Assembly: GCF_014042015.1 (NCBI RefSeq)
Contig: NZ_CP059493.1
Span: forward strand, 1,798,001 to 1,862,000
Direction: 5' to 3'
From: Actinotalea sp. JY-7876
GTDB lineage: Bacteria > Actinomycetota > Actinomycetes > Actinomycetales > Cellulomonadaceae
Length of the DNA stretch: 64,000 bases
Shown here: positions 34,756-45,055 of the stretch, piece by piece
Numbering within the stretch: the stretch's first letter is position 1
Layout: every line of letters begins with the position of its first letter
Notes under the pieces: generated by a model
The model's database searches: none
What the model was told of the DNA's origin: nothing
What the model saw: the letters and a program-made list of their open reading frames with translations, nothing else
Made by a program: the position numbers and the translations under genes

Positions 34756-35550
34756 GTGGCGCCGAGCAAGCGCGAGCGGGAGTACGCCCGACGACGCCAC
34801 GAGAAGTGGCTCGCCCGGCAGGCCGAGCTCCAGGCGCAGCGTCGCCGTCGGCGCATCATCACGGGTGCGGTGCTGGGCGCCGTGGCCCTCGTCGCCCTCG
34901 TCGCGCTCGTCGTCTGGAACAGCCAGAGCGCGGACGACTCGAGCAGGACGGGCACGAGCCCGACGCCCACCGCCGAGCCGACGACCACCCCGGAGCCGAC
35001 GACGGCCGACGATCCCGCGGCGGCCCCGCCGGACCCGGCGCTCGCGGAGAACCGCACGTGGACCGGCCGGCTGACCACGACGGCCGGGGACCTGGTGCTC
35101 GAGCTCGACGGCGCCGCGGCGCCGCAGGCCGTCGCCTCGTTCGTCACGCTGGCGCGCGAGGGGTTCTTCGACGGCACCACCTGCCACCGCCTGACGACCA
35201 CCGAGAGCGCCGGGATCGCCGTCCTGCAGTGCGGCGACCCGAACGGTGACGGCACGGGCGGGCCCGCGTACCGCTTCGGTCCGGTGGAGAACGCCCCCGC
35301 CGACGATGTCTACCCGGCCGGTACGGTGGCCATGGCGAGGACGGGCGAACCCGACAGCATGGGGAGCCAGTTCTTCCTCGTGCACGAGGACTCGACCATC
35401 CCCGCGGACAGCGTGGGCGGGTACACCGTGCTCGGACGGATCACCGAGGGCATGGACGTGCTGCAGTCCGTCGCCGATGCCGGCATCGCCGAGGGAACCG
35501 GTCAGACACCGGCGACCGAGGTCACCATCGAAGGAGTTGAGGTCCAGTGA
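34756..35550 (+). CDS. Membrane-anchored cyclophilin-type peptidyl-prolyl isomerase
   Basis: 264 residues: a basic cytoplasmic start (SKREREYARRRHEKWLARQ), one membrane helix (about 38-58, ITGAVLGAVALVALVALVVW), a Thr/Pro-rich linker and a C-terminal cyclophilin domain outside. The domain keeps the catalytic arginine in TTCHRLTTTE, although the usual FHR is CHR, then LQCGDPNGDGTGG and MGSQFFLVHEDS. Activity is plausible but the Phe-to-Cys change is unusual. GTG at 34756, preceded by GGGAG, was chosen among three consecutive GTGs. It is coupled by GTGA to the DUF349 gene. Confidence 0.85.
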   Translation: MAPSKREREYARRRHEKWLARQAELQAQRRRRRIITGAVLGAVALVALVALVVWNSQSADDSSRTGTSPTPTAEPTTTPEPTTADDPAAAPPDPALAENRTWTGRLTTTAGDLVLELDGAAAPQAVASFVTLAREGFFDGTTCHRLTTTESAGIAVLQCGDPNGDGTGGPAYRFGPVENAPADDVYPAGTVAMARTGEPDSMGSQFFLVHEDSTIPADSVGGYTVLGRITEGMDVLQSVADAGIAEGTGQTPATEVTIEGVEVQ

Positions 35551-37358
35551 CCGAGCAGGAGCGCCCCGAGGGCACCCCGGAGACGACCACCGAGCCGCAG
35601 GCTCCGGTCGAGTCGCAGACCGAGACGCAGCAGGTGGCCGAGACGCCCGTCGAGGTGGTGGCGGAGACCACCGAGGCCACGGAGACCACCGAGGTCACGG
35701 AGGCCACCGAGGCCGCCGAGGTCACGGAGGCCGCCGAGGTCACCGAGACGGAGACGACCGGCGTCGCCGGCACCGACACGGAGACCCCGCTCGCCCAGGA
35801 CACCGCGCCTGACGACGCGGCTGTCGCGGAGCCGGACGCGCCTGCCGCGGAGCCGGACGCGCCTGCCGCGGAGCCGGACGCGCCTGTCGCGGAGCCCTCC
35901 GAGGAGCCCGCGCCCGTCGAGGCGGCCGCGCCCGCGCAGGCCCCTGCGGCCGCCCAGGAAGCACCGGCCGCGCCGCGCCCGACCCCGCGGCCCGTCCCGC
36001 GCCCGCTCCCCCGCCCGCCCGTCGCCGCGCGCCCGACGCCGTCCGGCGACGCCGCACCGCAGGCGCCGGTCGTCCCGGTCCCGGCGGCGCTGAGCGCGGC
36101 GGAGGCCCAGGAGGCGGCGCGCTGGGGTCGCGTCGACGAGGACGGCACGGTGTACGTGCGCGAGGAGTCCGGCGAGCGGGTCGTGGGCCAGTACCCCGGC
36201 GCCGACCAGGCGGACGCACTGGCGTTCTACGTGCGCCGGTTCGCGGACCTGCACGCCAAGGTGCTCCTGCTGGAGACCCGGATGGCGACCGCCGACCTCG
36301 CCGTCAAGGAGATCGAGTCCACGCTGGACCACCTCACCGCCGAGCTCGCCGAGCCGGCCGCCGTGGGCGACCTGGACGGCCTGCGCCGTCGGCTCGAGGC
36401 GCTGCGTGGCGTCGCGGCCGAGCGCCGGGCCGAGGCGGACGCCCAGCGCGCCGCCGCGAAGCAGGCCGCGATCGAGTCGCGCACCGCCCTCGTGGAGGCC
36501 GCGGAGAAGATCGCGGGCACGGACCCCGAGCGGATCCAGTGGCGCCCCGCGGGCGAGCAGCTCCGCGCGCTCCTCGACGAGTGGAAGGACGCCCAGCGGC
36601 ACGGTCCGCGGATCGACCGGGCCACCGAGGACGCGCTCTGGAAGCGTTTCAGCCACGCGCGGTCGACGTTCGACCGGGAGCGACGCCGGTTCTTCGCCGA
36701 GCTCGAGAAGCACAACTCGGCCGCCAAGTCCGAGAAGGCGGCGCTCGTCGCGGAGGCCGAGGCCCTCGCCACGAGCACCGACTGGGGCGCGACGTCGGCC
36801 GCCTACCGCGACCTCATGGCGCGCTGGAAGGCCGCCGGCCGGGCCAACCGCAAGGACGACGACGCCCTGTGGGCCCGCTTCCGCGCGGCGCAGGACCAGT
36901 TCTTCGCCGCGCGTGACGCCTCCCAGAAGGAGATCGACGCCGAGTTCGGCGCCAACCTCCAGGTGAAGCTCGCCCTGCTCGAGGAGGCCGAGCGCCTGGT
37001 CCCGGTCCGCGACCTGCCCGCGGCGCGTGCGGCGCTCCGCGACATCCAGGAGCGGTGGGAGCAGGCCGGCAAGGTTCCCCGCAACGACGTCCAGCGCGTC
37101 GAGGGCCGCCTGCGCGCCGTCGAGCAGGCGGTGCGCGAGGCGGAGAACGCCCAGTGGCAGCGCAGCAACCCCGAGACGCGCGCGCGTGCCGAGGGCGCCC
37201 TGGCGCAGCTCCAGGCCGCGATCGCCGGGCTCGAGGCCGACCTCGCGAAGGCCGAGGCCGCGGGCGACACGCGCAAGGTCGCCGACGCCCGTGCGGCGCT
37301 CGACGCGCGGCGCGCGTGGCTCGAGCAGGTCGAGCGCGCGGCGGCCGACTCCCGCTGA
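35547..37358 (+). CDS. DUF349 domain protein with a disordered acidic N-terminus
   Basis: 603 residues. The first ~165 are low complexity: Glu/Thr repeats (TTEATETTEVTEATEAAEV) and three copies of a EPDAPAA unit, then a Pro/Arg stretch (RPTPRPVPRPLPRP). The rest is helical with repeated DUF349 modules, such as WKDAQRHGPRIDRATEDALW, YRDLMARWKAAGRANRKDDD and ERWEQAGKVPRNDVQRVEGR. DUF349 proteins are long helical proteins of unclear role. It is coupled to the PPIase gene upstream and ends at a bidirectional terminator. Confidence 0.9.
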   Translation: MTEQERPEGTPETTTEPQAPVESQTETQQVAETPVEVVAETTEATETTEVTEATEAAEVTEAAEVTETETTGVAGTDTETPLAQDTAPDDAAVAEPDAPAAEPDAPAAEPDAPVAEPSEEPAPVEAAAPAQAPAAAQEAPAAPRPTPRPVPRPLPRPPVAARPTPSGDAAPQAPVVPVPAALSAAEAQEAARWGRVDEDGTVYVREESGERVVGQYPGADQADALAFYVRRFADLHAKVLLLETRMATADLAVKEIESTLDHLTAELAEPAAVGDLDGLRRRLEALRGVAAERRAEADAQRAAAKQAAIESRTALVEAAEKIAGTDPERIQWRPAGEQLRALLDEWKDAQRHGPRIDRATEDALWKRFSHARSTFDRERRRFFAELEKHNSAAKSEKAALVAEAEALATSTDWGATSAAYRDLMARWKAAGRANRKDDDALWARFRAAQDQFFAARDASQKEIDAEFGANLQVKLALLEEAERLVPVRDLPAARAALRDIQERWEQAGKVPRNDVQRVEGRLRAVEQAVREAENAQWQRSNPETRARAEGALAQLQAAIAGLEADLAKAEAAGDTRKVADARAALDARRAWLEQVERAAADSR

Positions 37359-37366
37359 CCCGCGGC

Positions 37367-37408
37367 GCCGAGGGGGGCCGAGGACGATCCGTCCCGGTCC
37401 CCCTCGGC
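37367..37408. terminator. Bidirectional hairpin between DUF349 and rsh
   Basis: Ten-base arms 37367-37376 and 37399-37408 (GCCGAGGGGG / CCCCCTCGGC) around a 22-base loop. The flanking genes converge on it. Confidence 0.6.
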
Positions 37409-37446
37409 AGCCGCCGTGGGCGAGAACCTGAGGGTCGCGCTGCGAC

Positions 37447-39813
37447 CTAGCCGCGCGCCGGCAGCTCGGCGGCGCGCGAGCCCGTGAGCCGGTAGACGTC
37501 GAAGACGCCGTCGACCTTGCGCACGGCGGCCAGCACGGAGCTGAGGTGCGCCGGCTCGGCCATCTCGAACACGAAGCGCGAGAGCGCGACGCGGTCCCGC
37601 GACGTCGAGACCGTCGCCGAGAGGATGTTGACGTGGTGGTCCGACAGGACCCGCGTGACGTCGGACAGCAGCCGTGACCGGTCGAGGGCCTCGACCTGGA
37701 TCTGCACGAGGAACAGCGTGCCCGTCCCCGTGTCCCACTCGACCTCGACGATGCGCTCGGGCTGGTTGCGCAGCCCTTCCACGTTGAGGCAGTCGGTGCG
37801 GTGGACGCTCACGCCGGCACCGCGCGTGACGAAGCCCACGATCTCGTCGCCCGGGACCGGCGTGCAGCACTTGGCGAGCTTGACCCAGATGTCGCTGACG
37901 CCCTTGACCACGACGCCGGCGTCCCCCGAGCGCGGGCGACGCTGGCTGCCCGGGCGGGTCGCCTCGGCGAGGTCCTCCTCGGTCCCGGACTCGCCGCCCA
38001 TGGACTGCACCAGGCGGTGCACCACGGTCACGGCGGACGCCTGGCCCTCGCCGATCGCCGCGTACAGCGACGACACGTCGGCGAAGCGCATCTCGTTCGC
38101 GAGCGTCACGAGCGCCTCGTGCGTGAGCAGCCGCTGGATCGGCAGGTTCTGCTTGCGCATCGCCTTGGCGATCGCGTCCTTGCCGTGCTCGATCGCCTCC
38201 TCGCGGCGCTCCTTGGAGAACCACTGGCGGATCTTGTTGCGGGCACGCGGGCTCTTGACGAAGGTCATCCAGTCCCGGCTGGGACCGGCCGTCTCGGACT
38301 TGGACGTCAGGACGTCCACGACGTCGCCGTTGTCGAGCGTCGAGTCCAGCGGCACCAGGCGCCCGTTCACCCGCGCGCCCATGGTGCGGTGGCCGACCTC
38401 CGTGTGGACCGCGTAGGCGAAGTCGACCGGTGTGGACCCCGCGGGCAGCGCGATGACGTCGCCCTTGGGCGTGAAGACGAAGACCTCCTGGCCCCGGATC
38501 TCGAACCGGAGCGAGTCGAGGAACTCGGTCGGGTCGGCGGTCTCGCGCTGCCAGTCCACGAGCTGGCGCAGCCAGGCCATGTCGCTCGCCGCGTCGACCG
38601 CGCCGCCGGACTGCTTCGCGATCTCCTTGTACTTCCAGTGGGCCGCGACGCCGTACTCGGCGCGACGGTGCATCTCGTGCGTCCGGATCTGGATCTCGAC
38701 CGGCTTGCCACCGGGCCCGATGACCGTCGTGTGCAGCGACTGGTACATGTTGAACTTGGGCATCGCGATGTAGTCCTTGAACCGGCCCGGCACCGGGTTC
38801 CACCGCGCGTGCAGCGCACCCAGCGCCGCGTAGCAGTCGCGGACCGAGTCGACCAGGACGCGCACGCCCACCAGGTCGTAGATGTCGGCGAAGTCGCGGC
38901 CCCGCACGATCATCTTCTGGTAGATCGAGTAGTAGTGCTTGGGCCGGCCGGTCACCGTCGACTTGATCTTCACCGCGCGCAGGTCGGCCGTGACCTGCTC
39001 GCGCACGACCGACAGGTACTCGTCGCGAGCCGGGGCCCGCTCGGCGACCAGGTGGACGATCTCCTCGTACACCTTCGGGTAGAGCGTCGCGAACGAGAGG
39101 TCCTCGAGCTCCCACTTGATCGTGTTCATGCCGAGCCGGTGCGCCAGGGGCGCGTAGATCTCGAGCGTCTCGCGCGCCTTGCGCTCGGCCGACGCCGCCG
39201 GCACGAAGCGCCAGGTCCGGGCGTTGTGCAGCCGGTCCGCGAGCTTGATGACGAGCACCCGGATGTCGCGCGACATCGCGACGACCATCTTGCGCACGGT
39301 CTCCGCCTGCGCGGCGTCGCCGTAGACGACCTTGTCGAGCTTGGTCACCCCGTCGACCAGCATCGCGATCTCCGGACCGAAGTCGGAGCGCAGGTCGTCG
39401 AGCGAGTACTCGGTGTCCTCGACCGTGTCGTGGAGCAGGGCCGCCGCGAGGGTCGACGGCGTCATCCCGAGGTCCGCGAGGATCGTGGCGACGGCGACGG
39501 GATGGGTGATGTACGGGTCGCCGCTGCGCCGCACCTGGCCCCGGTGGGCCCGCTCCGCGACCGCGTAGGCGCGGTCGAGCACGCTGAGGTCGGCCTTGGG
39601 ATGGTTGGCGCGGACCGCGAGCATGAGCGGCTCGAGCGCGGGCGAGCCCGCCGGCGTCCGGCTGCCGAAGCGCACCAGGCGCGAGCGGACACGGGACCCC
39701 GTGCCGGGCGTCTCGGGCGCCGGTCGGGGCGAGGCGTCGGGCACGGGCGCTGGCGCGGGCGTCACGGCCTCGCCCGCGGCGCGCGGCGGCACCGGTACCG
39801 GCTGCTCGGCCAT
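37447..39813 (-). CDS. rel: Bifunctional (p)ppGpp synthetase/hydrolase (RSH family)
   Basis: Makes and degrades (p)ppGpp. 788 residues: an HD hydrolase domain with [16 protein letters not shown] (the HDxxED metal site, about 125), a synthetase domain with [28 protein letters not shown] and VEIQIRT (about 280-370), a TGS domain ([20 protein letters not shown]), a zinc-finger/RIS-like part with [17 protein letters not shown], and an ACT domain at the end. Both active sites appear intact. The ATG at 39813 fits an AGGAGG spaced 6 bases; a GTG one codon earlier is an alternative. A TAGACT -10 candidate lies at 39844. Confidence 0.95.
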   Translation of the reverse strand: MAEQPVPVPPRAAGEAVTPAPAPVPDASPRPAPETPGTGSRVRSRLVRFGSRTPAGSPALEPLMLAVRANHPKADLSVLDRAYAVAERAHRGQVRRSGDPYITHPVAVATILADLGMTPSTLAAALLHDTVEDTEYSLDDLRSDFGPEIAMLVDGVTKLDKVVYGDAAQAETVRKMVVAMSRDIRVLVIKLADRLHNARTWRFVPAASAERKARETLEIYAPLAHRLGMNTIKWELEDLSFATLYPKVYEEIVHLVAERAPARDEYLSVVREQVTADLRAVKIKSTVTGRPKHYYSIYQKMIVRGRDFADIYDLVGVRVLVDSVRDCYAALGALHARWNPVPGRFKDYIAMPKFNMYQSLHTTVIGPGGKPVEIQIRTHEMHRRAEYGVAAHWKYKEIAKQSGGAVDAASDMAWLRQLVDWQRETADPTEFLDSLRFEIRGQEVFVFTPKGDVIALPAGSTPVDFAYAVHTEVGHRTMGARVNGRLVPLDSTLDNGDVVDVLTSKSETAGPSRDWMTFVKSPRARNKIRQWFSKERREEAIEHGKDAIAKAMRKQNLPIQRLLTHEALVTLANEMRFADVSSLYAAIGEGQASAVTVVHRLVQSMGGESGTEEDLAEATRPGSQRRPRSGDAGVVVKGVSDIWVKLAKCCTPVPGDEIVGFVTRGAGVSVHRTDCLNVEGLRNQPERIVEVEWDTGTGTLFLVQIQVEALDRSRLLSDVTRVLSDHHVNILSATVSTSRDRVALSRFVFEMAEPAHLSSVLAAVRKVDGVFDVYRLTGSRAAELPARG

Positions 39814-39843
39814 CACGCCCTCCTCGTCCCGACGACGCCACCA

Positions 39844-39849
39844 AGTCTA
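39844..39849 (-). promoter_or_regulatory. -10 candidate for rel
   Basis: TAGACT on the minus strand, 30 bases before the rel ATG. It sits within the small palindrome CCAAGTCTAGTTGG. Confidence 0.35.
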
Positions 39850-39924
39850 GTTGGCCAGGGGCCGCGTGGCCGTCCGGCCGGCCTCGTCGCCCGCTGCTGG
39901 TGCAGGGCGCCGCGGTTCGTGCCG

Positions 39925-40473
39925 TCAGTAGGTCAGCAGGACGTCGATCTCGCGGCCCGGCAGCCGCTCGCGGCCGTGCAGGAAGGTCAGCTCCATGAGG
40001 AACGCGAGCCCGACGACGACGCCGCCCGCCTGCTCGAGGAGCTCGACGGTCGCAGCGGCCGTGCCGCCCGTGGCGAGCACGTCGTCGACCACGAGGATCC
40101 GCGCACCGAGCGGGATCGTGTCCGGGTGCACCTCGAGCACCGCGCTGCCGTACTCCAGGTCGTACGCGCTCGCCAGGGTCGCACGGGGCAGCTTGCCCGC
40201 CTTGCGGACCGGCACGAAGCCCGCCCCCAGCGCCACGGCGACCGGCGCGCCCACGATGAAGCCGCGGGCCTCCATCCCGACGACGAGGTCGATCGGTCCG
40301 GGAGCCTGGTGGGCCAGGTGCTCGACCACCGCGGCGAACGTGGCGCCGTCCGCGAGCAGCGGGGTGATGTCCTTGAACGTGACGCCGGGCTGCGGGTGGT
40401 CCACGACGTCCGTCACGAGAGCGGACGCCCGCTCCACGAGCGAGCGTCCCTCCTGCGGGGAGGTCCCGCTCAC
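39925..40473 (-). CDS. apt: Adenine phosphoribosyltransferase
   Basis: Salvages adenine to AMP with PRPP. 182 residues. VTFKDITPLLADGATFAAVV and VVGMEARGFIVGAPVAVALG are family signatures. The PRPP loop is ARILVVDDVLATGGTAAATV (about 125-143). The GTG start overlaps the secF stop. apt follows yajC-secD-secF and precedes rel on the same strand, an order conserved in many actinobacteria. Confidence 0.95.
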   Translation of the reverse strand: MSGTSPQEGRSLVERASALVTDVVDHPQPGVTFKDITPLLADGATFAAVVEHLAHQAPGPIDLVVGMEARGFIVGAPVAVALGAGFVPVRKAGKLPRATLASAYDLEYGSAVLEVHPDTIPLGARILVVDDVLATGGTAAATVELLEQAGGVVVGLAFLMELTFLHGRERLPGREIDVLLTY

Positions 40474-41579
40474 GGCTTGCGGCCCGCGGGCCGGTTCGGC
40501 TTGCGGCGCCGGGGCTGCGCGCTGTTGCCCAGGTGCCCGCCCGGGACGGGCGCGCCGACGTGGACCTTGACCGCCTCGGCGGGGTCCGCGTCCGCCGGCG
40601 CGGTCGCCTTGCGAGCCTCCAGCACACGCGCGGTGTGCTCGCGGATCGCCGGCTCCCGCTCGCGCAGGAAGACCTCGAACGGCGTGGCGATGAAGACCGA
40701 CGAGAGCGTGCCGACGGACATGCCGATGAACAGCGCGAGGGCGATGTCGCGCAGCGTGCCCGCGCCGAGCAGGAAGGCGCCGATGAAGAGGATCGCCGAG
40801 ACCGGCAGGAGCGCCACGACGGACGTGTTGATCGATCGCACGAGGGTCTGGTTCACCGCGAGGTTGGCGAGCTCCGCGTAGGTGTACCGGCGCTGCTCCA
40901 GCACCTTCTCGGTGTTCTCCCGCACCTTGTCGAAGACGACGACCGTGTCGTAGAGCGAGTACCCGAGGATCGTCAGGAACCCGATGACCGTCGCCGGGCT
41001 GACCTCCCAGCCGATGCCGGCGTAGACGCCCACGGTGATGATCAGGTCGTGCGCGAGCGCGAACAGGGCCGCGGCCGCCATGCGCCACGCACGGAAGTAC
41101 AGCGTCATCACGACGGCGACCAGGAGCAGGAAGATCACGAGCCCCTGCACGGCCTTCGCGGTGACGTCGGCACCCCAGCTCGGTCCGACGAGCGACGTGC
41201 TCACGTCGCCGAGGGGGACGTCGTAGGCCTCGGCGAGACCGGAGGCGATCTCGTCCGCGACGTCCTGCTCCAGCTCGCCCGTCTGCACGCGGACGGAGGA
41301 GTCGCCGAGGCCGGAGACCCTGGGCACCTCCTCCGGGGCCACCTCGGCCACGACGTCGAGCGCGGGCTGCTGCTCGGTCGTCGCCGCGCCCGTGACGGTG
41401 AACTCCGCACCGCCGCTGAACTCGATGCTCGGGTTGATGCCGCGCACGAGCAGCAGCGCGATCGAGGCGAGGATGACGGCGCCGCCGATGGCGAGCCACC
41501 GCATGCGCCGCCCGACGATGTCGTACGAGCGCTTGCCGGTGTAGAGGTCGTTGCCCCACTGGGCCACGCGCGAGGGCAT
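40470..41579 (-). CDS. secF: Protein translocase subunit SecF
   Basis: Six-helix RND-type subunit that with SecD pulls exported proteins across the membrane. 369 residues. Helix 1 is near residues 29-48, SIEFSGGAEFTV follows, a periplasmic-equivalent P1 domain runs to ~150 and GFLTILGYSLYDTVVVFDKVRENTE carries the conserved D-x-V-V-V-F-D-R-like loop. NQTLVRSINTSVVALLPVS is typical. A basic C-terminal tail (RRRKPNRPAGRKP) is unusual but common in the group. ATGA overlaps the secD stop. Confidence 0.97.
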   Translation of the reverse strand: MPSRVAQWGNDLYTGKRSYDIVGRRMRWLAIGGAVILASIALLLVRGINPSIEFSGGAEFTVTGAATTEQQPALDVVAEVAPEEVPRVSGLGDSSVRVQTGELEQDVADEIASGLAEAYDVPLGDVSTSLVGPSWGADVTAKAVQGLVIFLLLVAVVMTLYFRAWRMAAAALFALAHDLIITVGVYAGIGWEVSPATVIGFLTILGYSLYDTVVVFDKVRENTEKVLEQRRYTYAELANLAVNQTLVRSINTSVVALLPVSAILFIGAFLLGAGTLRDIALALFIGMSVGTLSSVFIATPFEVFLREREPAIREHTARVLEARKATAPADADPAEAVKVHVGAPVPGGHLGNSAQPRRRKPNRPAGRKP

Positions 41580-43408
41580 CAGGCGTCCTTCCGCTCGGTG
41601 CCGGCATCCGCCTGCGGGCCGTCGTCGCCGTCCGGCGGTGCCGTGCTGCTGTGCCCCGCGCCCGACGCACCGGCCGTGGCCGCGCGGCGCTCGGCCGCGC
41701 GACGCTCGGCGATGGTCATCCGGCGGCCCCCGGCCACGCCCACCGGCTCCCGGTCGTCGGCCGGCGTCGCGACGACGTCGTCGACCGCGGTCGACGTGCC
41801 CGGCCGGCGCGACGCCGTCGCGCGCTCGCCGGGCGCCACCACGCGGCCGCGCCCGACGTACCTGCTGCGGGCACCGAGGCTCTCCGGGTCGAGGCCCGAC
41901 GCCCGGTGGCCCTCGCCGAAGAACTTGGTCCTGGCGAGCAGGACCATCACCGGGTGGGTGAACAGGAACACGACCATGAGGTCGACCAGCGTCGTCAGGC
42001 CGAGCGTGAACGCGAACCCGCGGACGCCGCCGACCGCGAGGAAGTACAGGACGATCGCGGCGAGGAAGTTGACCGCGTCGGACGCGAGGATCGTGCGGCG
42101 CGCGCGGTTCCAGCCCTCGGCGACCGCGGCCGGCAGCGTGCGCCCGTCCCGCAGCTCGTCGCGGACACGCTCGAAGTAGACGATGAACGAGTCCGCCGTG
42201 ACACCGATCGCGACGATGATGCCCGCGACGCCCGGGAGGCTGAGGCGGTAGCCCTGCGTCCACGAGAGCAAGGCGATGAGCAGGTAGGTCACGACGCCGG
42301 CGATGACGAGCGAGGCCACCGTGACCAGGCCGAGCGCCCGGTACTGGAAGATCGAGTAGATGCCGACCAGGACCAGCCCGATGAGGCCCGCGAGGAGGCC
42401 GCGCTGGAGCTGCTCGGAGCCGAGCGTCGCGGAGATCTGCTGCTCGCTCTGGACGGTGAAGGTCAGCGGCAGGGAGCCGAAGTTGAGCTGCTGCGCGAGC
42501 GTCGAAGCCGACTCGCGCGTGAAGTTGCCCGAGATCTCGGCCTTGCCGTCCGCGATCACGCTGTTGACCGAGGGCGCGGAGATGACCAGGCCGTCGAGCA
42601 CCATCGCGAACTGGTTGCGCGGCGACTCGAGCCCGAGCAGGCGCTCCGTGACGGCACGGAACTGGCTCGTGCCCTCCCGGTTGAACTCGATGTTGGTGAC
42701 CCACTCGTTCGTCACCGCGCCGGTCTGCGTCGTGCGCAGACCCGAGCTCGCGCTCTCCACGTCGTCGCCGCGCACCTCGACCGGTCCGAGCACGAACTTG
42801 GCGGTGCCGGACGCGTCGCACGCGACGACCGCCTCGTCCGGGGAGCCGACCAGGTCCGGGCCGCCGCGGAGGTTCGCGGGGTCGGTGCAGTCGTAGGCCT
42901 CGAACTCGGCGAGCAGCTCAGGCGTGAGCCAGGCGGGGTCGCTCGCGTCGGCGGGCTCGACCTGCTCGACGGGCGTCTCGCCGAGAGGGGTGCGCTGCTC
43001 CTCGGGCACCGGCGTCGGCGCGGCCTGGACGATGACGGGCCGGAAGAGCATCTGCGCCGACTCCCGCACCAGGTCGAGGGTCTCGGCGTCGGGCTCCCCG
43101 GGGATCGCCACGACGATGTTCGAGCCGCCCTGGCTGGTGATCTCCGCCTCCGCGACGCCGGACGCGTCGATGCGCTGGCGGATGATCTCGATCGCCTGCG
43201 CGATGGTCTCCTCGGTGACCTTCTCACCGCTGTCCGCGGTGGGCGTGAGGATGACCTGCGTCCCGCCCTCGAGGTCGAGGGCCAGCGACGGCGTCAGCGA
43301 CGCGTCCGACCAGTGGTTGCCGGCGAGGAGAGCGCCGAGGAGGGCGATCACCACGACGCCGAGCGACACCAGCGTGCGCTTCGGGCGTGGGCGGTTCGAT
43401 GTGGCCAA
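41579..43408 (-). CDS. secD: Protein translocase subunit SecD
   Basis: 609 residues. The N-terminal SLALDLEGGTQVIL (DLxGG motif), a long P1 region with RQRIDASGVAEAEITSQGG and NIVVAIPGEPDAET, and the C-terminal transmembrane part with GIIVAIGVTADSFIVYFERVRDELR and ASDAVNFLAAIVLYFLAVGGVRGFAFTLG (given here in parts). The P1 domain has an acidic insert of about 40 residues. A Ser/Thr/Ala-rich tail follows the last helix. The start appears to be TTG at 43408; no better start with a ribosome-binding site is visible nearby. Confidence 0.95.
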   Translation of the reverse strand: MATSNRPRPKRTLVSLGVVVIALLGALLAGNHWSDASLTPSLALDLEGGTQVILTPTADSGEKVTEETIAQAIEIIRQRIDASGVAEAEITSQGGSNIVVAIPGEPDAETLDLVRESAQMLFRPVIVQAAPTPVPEEQRTPLGETPVEQVEPADASDPAWLTPELLAEFEAYDCTDPANLRGGPDLVGSPDEAVVACDASGTAKFVLGPVEVRGDDVESASSGLRTTQTGAVTNEWVTNIEFNREGTSQFRAVTERLLGLESPRNQFAMVLDGLVISAPSVNSVIADGKAEISGNFTRESASTLAQQLNFGSLPLTFTVQSEQQISATLGSEQLQRGLLAGLIGLVLVGIYSIFQYRALGLVTVASLVIAGVVTYLLIALLSWTQGYRLSLPGVAGIIVAIGVTADSFIVYFERVRDELRDGRTLPAAVAEGWNRARRTILASDAVNFLAAIVLYFLAVGGVRGFAFTLGLTTLVDLMVVFLFTHPVMVLLARTKFFGEGHRASGLDPESLGARSRYVGRGRVVAPGERATASRRPGTSTAVDDVVATPADDREPVGVAGGRRMTIAERRAAERRAATAGASGAGHSSTAPPDGDDGPQADAGTERKDA

Positions 43409-43469
43409 CGGTCCGTCTTCTCTCGTGCGTCAGACCCGGGGCGCCGCGGTGCGGCGCCCGGTACCCCCG

Positions 43470-43907
43470 TCAGCGACGGGTCGTGCCCTCGTCGTCGCGC
43501 CCCTCGGTGAGGCTCGACGCGTCGTCGGGCACCTGGAGGGTGGCGTCGGCGTCCGTGGTCTCGTCGACCTCGTCCTCGTACAGCTCGTCCTCGTACAGCT
43601 CGTCGTCGTCCAGCTCGTCGTCCGCGTCCTCCGCCTCCAGCTCGTCCGCGACCGGCGGGTCCACGAGCTTGGCGATGGCGGGACGGAGCCAGCGGCTCGT
43701 CACGCCGGGCGACGTCTCGAGGGTGACGATGTCGCCCTCGACGTCGACGACGGTGCCGAACAGGCCAGAGCCCGTCATGACCTCCTGGCCGGGGGCCAGG
43801 CTCGCCCGGAAGTTCGCGGCTTCCTTCTGCTGCTTGCGGGTGCGGCTCGTCATGAGCCACATGGCGCCGAAGGCCAGGGCAAGGATGATGAGGAAGCTGT
43901 AGTCCAT
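43470..43907 (-). CDS. yajC: Preprotein translocase accessory protein YajC
   Basis: 145 residues. One membrane helix at the start (MDYSFLIILALAFGAMWLM), then the YajC core TRKQQKEAANFRASLAPGQE, VMTGSGLFGTVVDVEGD and VTLETSPGVTSRWLRPAI. After the core comes a highly acidic tail with DDELDDDELYEDELYEDE. The tail is lineage-specific and probably disordered. It is the first gene of the yajC-secD-secF-apt set. A TAGACT -10 candidate is at 43946-43951. Confidence 0.95.
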   Translation of the reverse strand: MDYSFLIILALAFGAMWLMTSRTRKQQKEAANFRASLAPGQEVMTGSGLFGTVVDVEGDIVTLETSPGVTSRWLRPAIAKLVDPPVADELEAEDADDELDDDELYEDELYEDEVDETTDADATLQVPDDASSLTEGRDDEGTTRR

Positions 43908-43945
43908 GGTGTCGTTCTCACGTCCTGTTGGGTTGCGACCGCGCG

Positions 43946-43951
43946 AGTCTA
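43946..43951 (-). promoter_or_regulatory. -10 candidate for the yajC-secDF-apt operon
   Basis: TAGACT on the minus strand, 38 bases before the yajC ATG. Confidence 0.37.
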
Positions 43952-44014
43952 GGTGACCGACGCTCCTGGCCCCTAACGCCTCGCGCGGACGCGCGGTTCC
44001 CGGGCGGGCGGCGC

Positions 44015-45055
44015 TCAGCCGAAGAGGGTGTCCGAGCCCGGTGCGGGGGGCCGCAGGCCGAGGTGCGCCCAGGCCCGCGCGGTGGCGACGCGGCCGCGCG
44101 GAGTCCGCCCCATGAGGCCCTCGCGGACGAGGAACGGCTCGGCGACCGTCTCGACCGTCTCGGGCTCCTCCCCGACCGCGACCGCGAGGGTCGTGAGCCC
44201 CACCGGCCCGCCGCCGAAGCGCTCGCACAGCGCGCGCAGCACGCCGCGGTCGAGCCGGTCGAGGCCGAGGTCGTCCACCTCGTAGACGGCCAGCGCGGCG
44301 CGGGCCGCGGCCAGGTCCAGCGTGCCGTCACCGCGCACCTGGGCCCAGTCGCGCACGCGGCGCAGCAGGCGGTTCGCGATGCGGGGCGTGCCGCGGGACC
44401 GGCTCGCGATCTCCGCGGCGGCGTCGGCGTGCAGGTCGACGCCGAGCAGCCCGGCCGAGCGCGCGAGCACCTGCTGGAGCTCCTCGTCGTCGTAGAAGTC
44501 GAGGTGCCCGGTGAACCCGAAGCGGTCGCGCAGCGGCGCCGGCAGCAGCCCCGCCCGCGTGGTCGCGCCCACGACCGTGAACGGGGGCAGCGCGAGCGGG
44601 ATCGCGTTGGCGCCCGCCCCCTTGCCCACGACGACGTCGACGCGGAAGTCCTCCATCGCGACGTAGAGGAGCTCCTCGGCGGGACGCGCGAGGCGGTGGA
44701 TCTCGTCGAGGAAGAGCACCTCGCCCTCCTCGAGCGAGGAGAGCACCGCGGCGAGGTCCCCCGCGTGCTGGATGGCCGGACCCGACGTGACGCGCATCGA
44801 CGTCCCGAGCTCGGCGGCGATGATCATGGCGAGCGTCGTCTTGCCCAGCCCGGGCGGGCCGGAGAGCAGGACGTGGTCGGGCGCTTTGCCCCGCCCGAGG
44901 GCGGCGTGGAGCACGAGCTCGAGCTGGTCGCGCACCACGCGCTGCCCGACGAACTCGGCCAGGCGCTGCGGCCGCAGTGCGGCCTCCGCCGCGCGCTCGA
45001 GATCCTCCGCGCCCGGGGCGACGATGCGCTCGGTCACGATCTCCTCGTCAGGCAC
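44015..45055 (-). CDS. ruvB: Holliday junction branch-migration ATPase RuvB
   Basis: 346 residues. [12 protein letters not shown] precedes Walker [17 protein letters not shown] (about 63-78), then Walker [21 protein letters not shown], sensor 1 [20 protein letters not shown] and the C-terminal winged helix with [20 protein letters not shown] and [18 protein letters not shown]. The GTG start lies 8 bases inside the ruvA end. It is in a ruvA-ruvB pair with a separate ruvC 130 bases upstream. Confidence 0.97.
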   Translation of the reverse strand: MPDEEIVTERIVAPGAEDLERAAEAALRPQRLAEFVGQRVVRDQLELVLHAALGRGKAPDHVLLSGPPGLGKTTLAMIIAAELGTSMRVTSGPAIQHAGDLAAVLSSLEEGEVLFLDEIHRLARPAEELLYVAMEDFRVDVVVGKGAGANAIPLALPPFTVVGATTRAGLLPAPLRDRFGFTGHLDFYDDEELQQVLARSAGLLGVDLHADAAAEIASRSRGTPRIANRLLRRVRDWAQVRGDGTLDLAAARAALAVYEVDDLGLDRLDRGVLRALCERFGGGPVGLTTLAVAVGEEPETVETVAEPFLVREGLMGRTPRGRVATARAWAHLGLRPPAPGSDTLFG

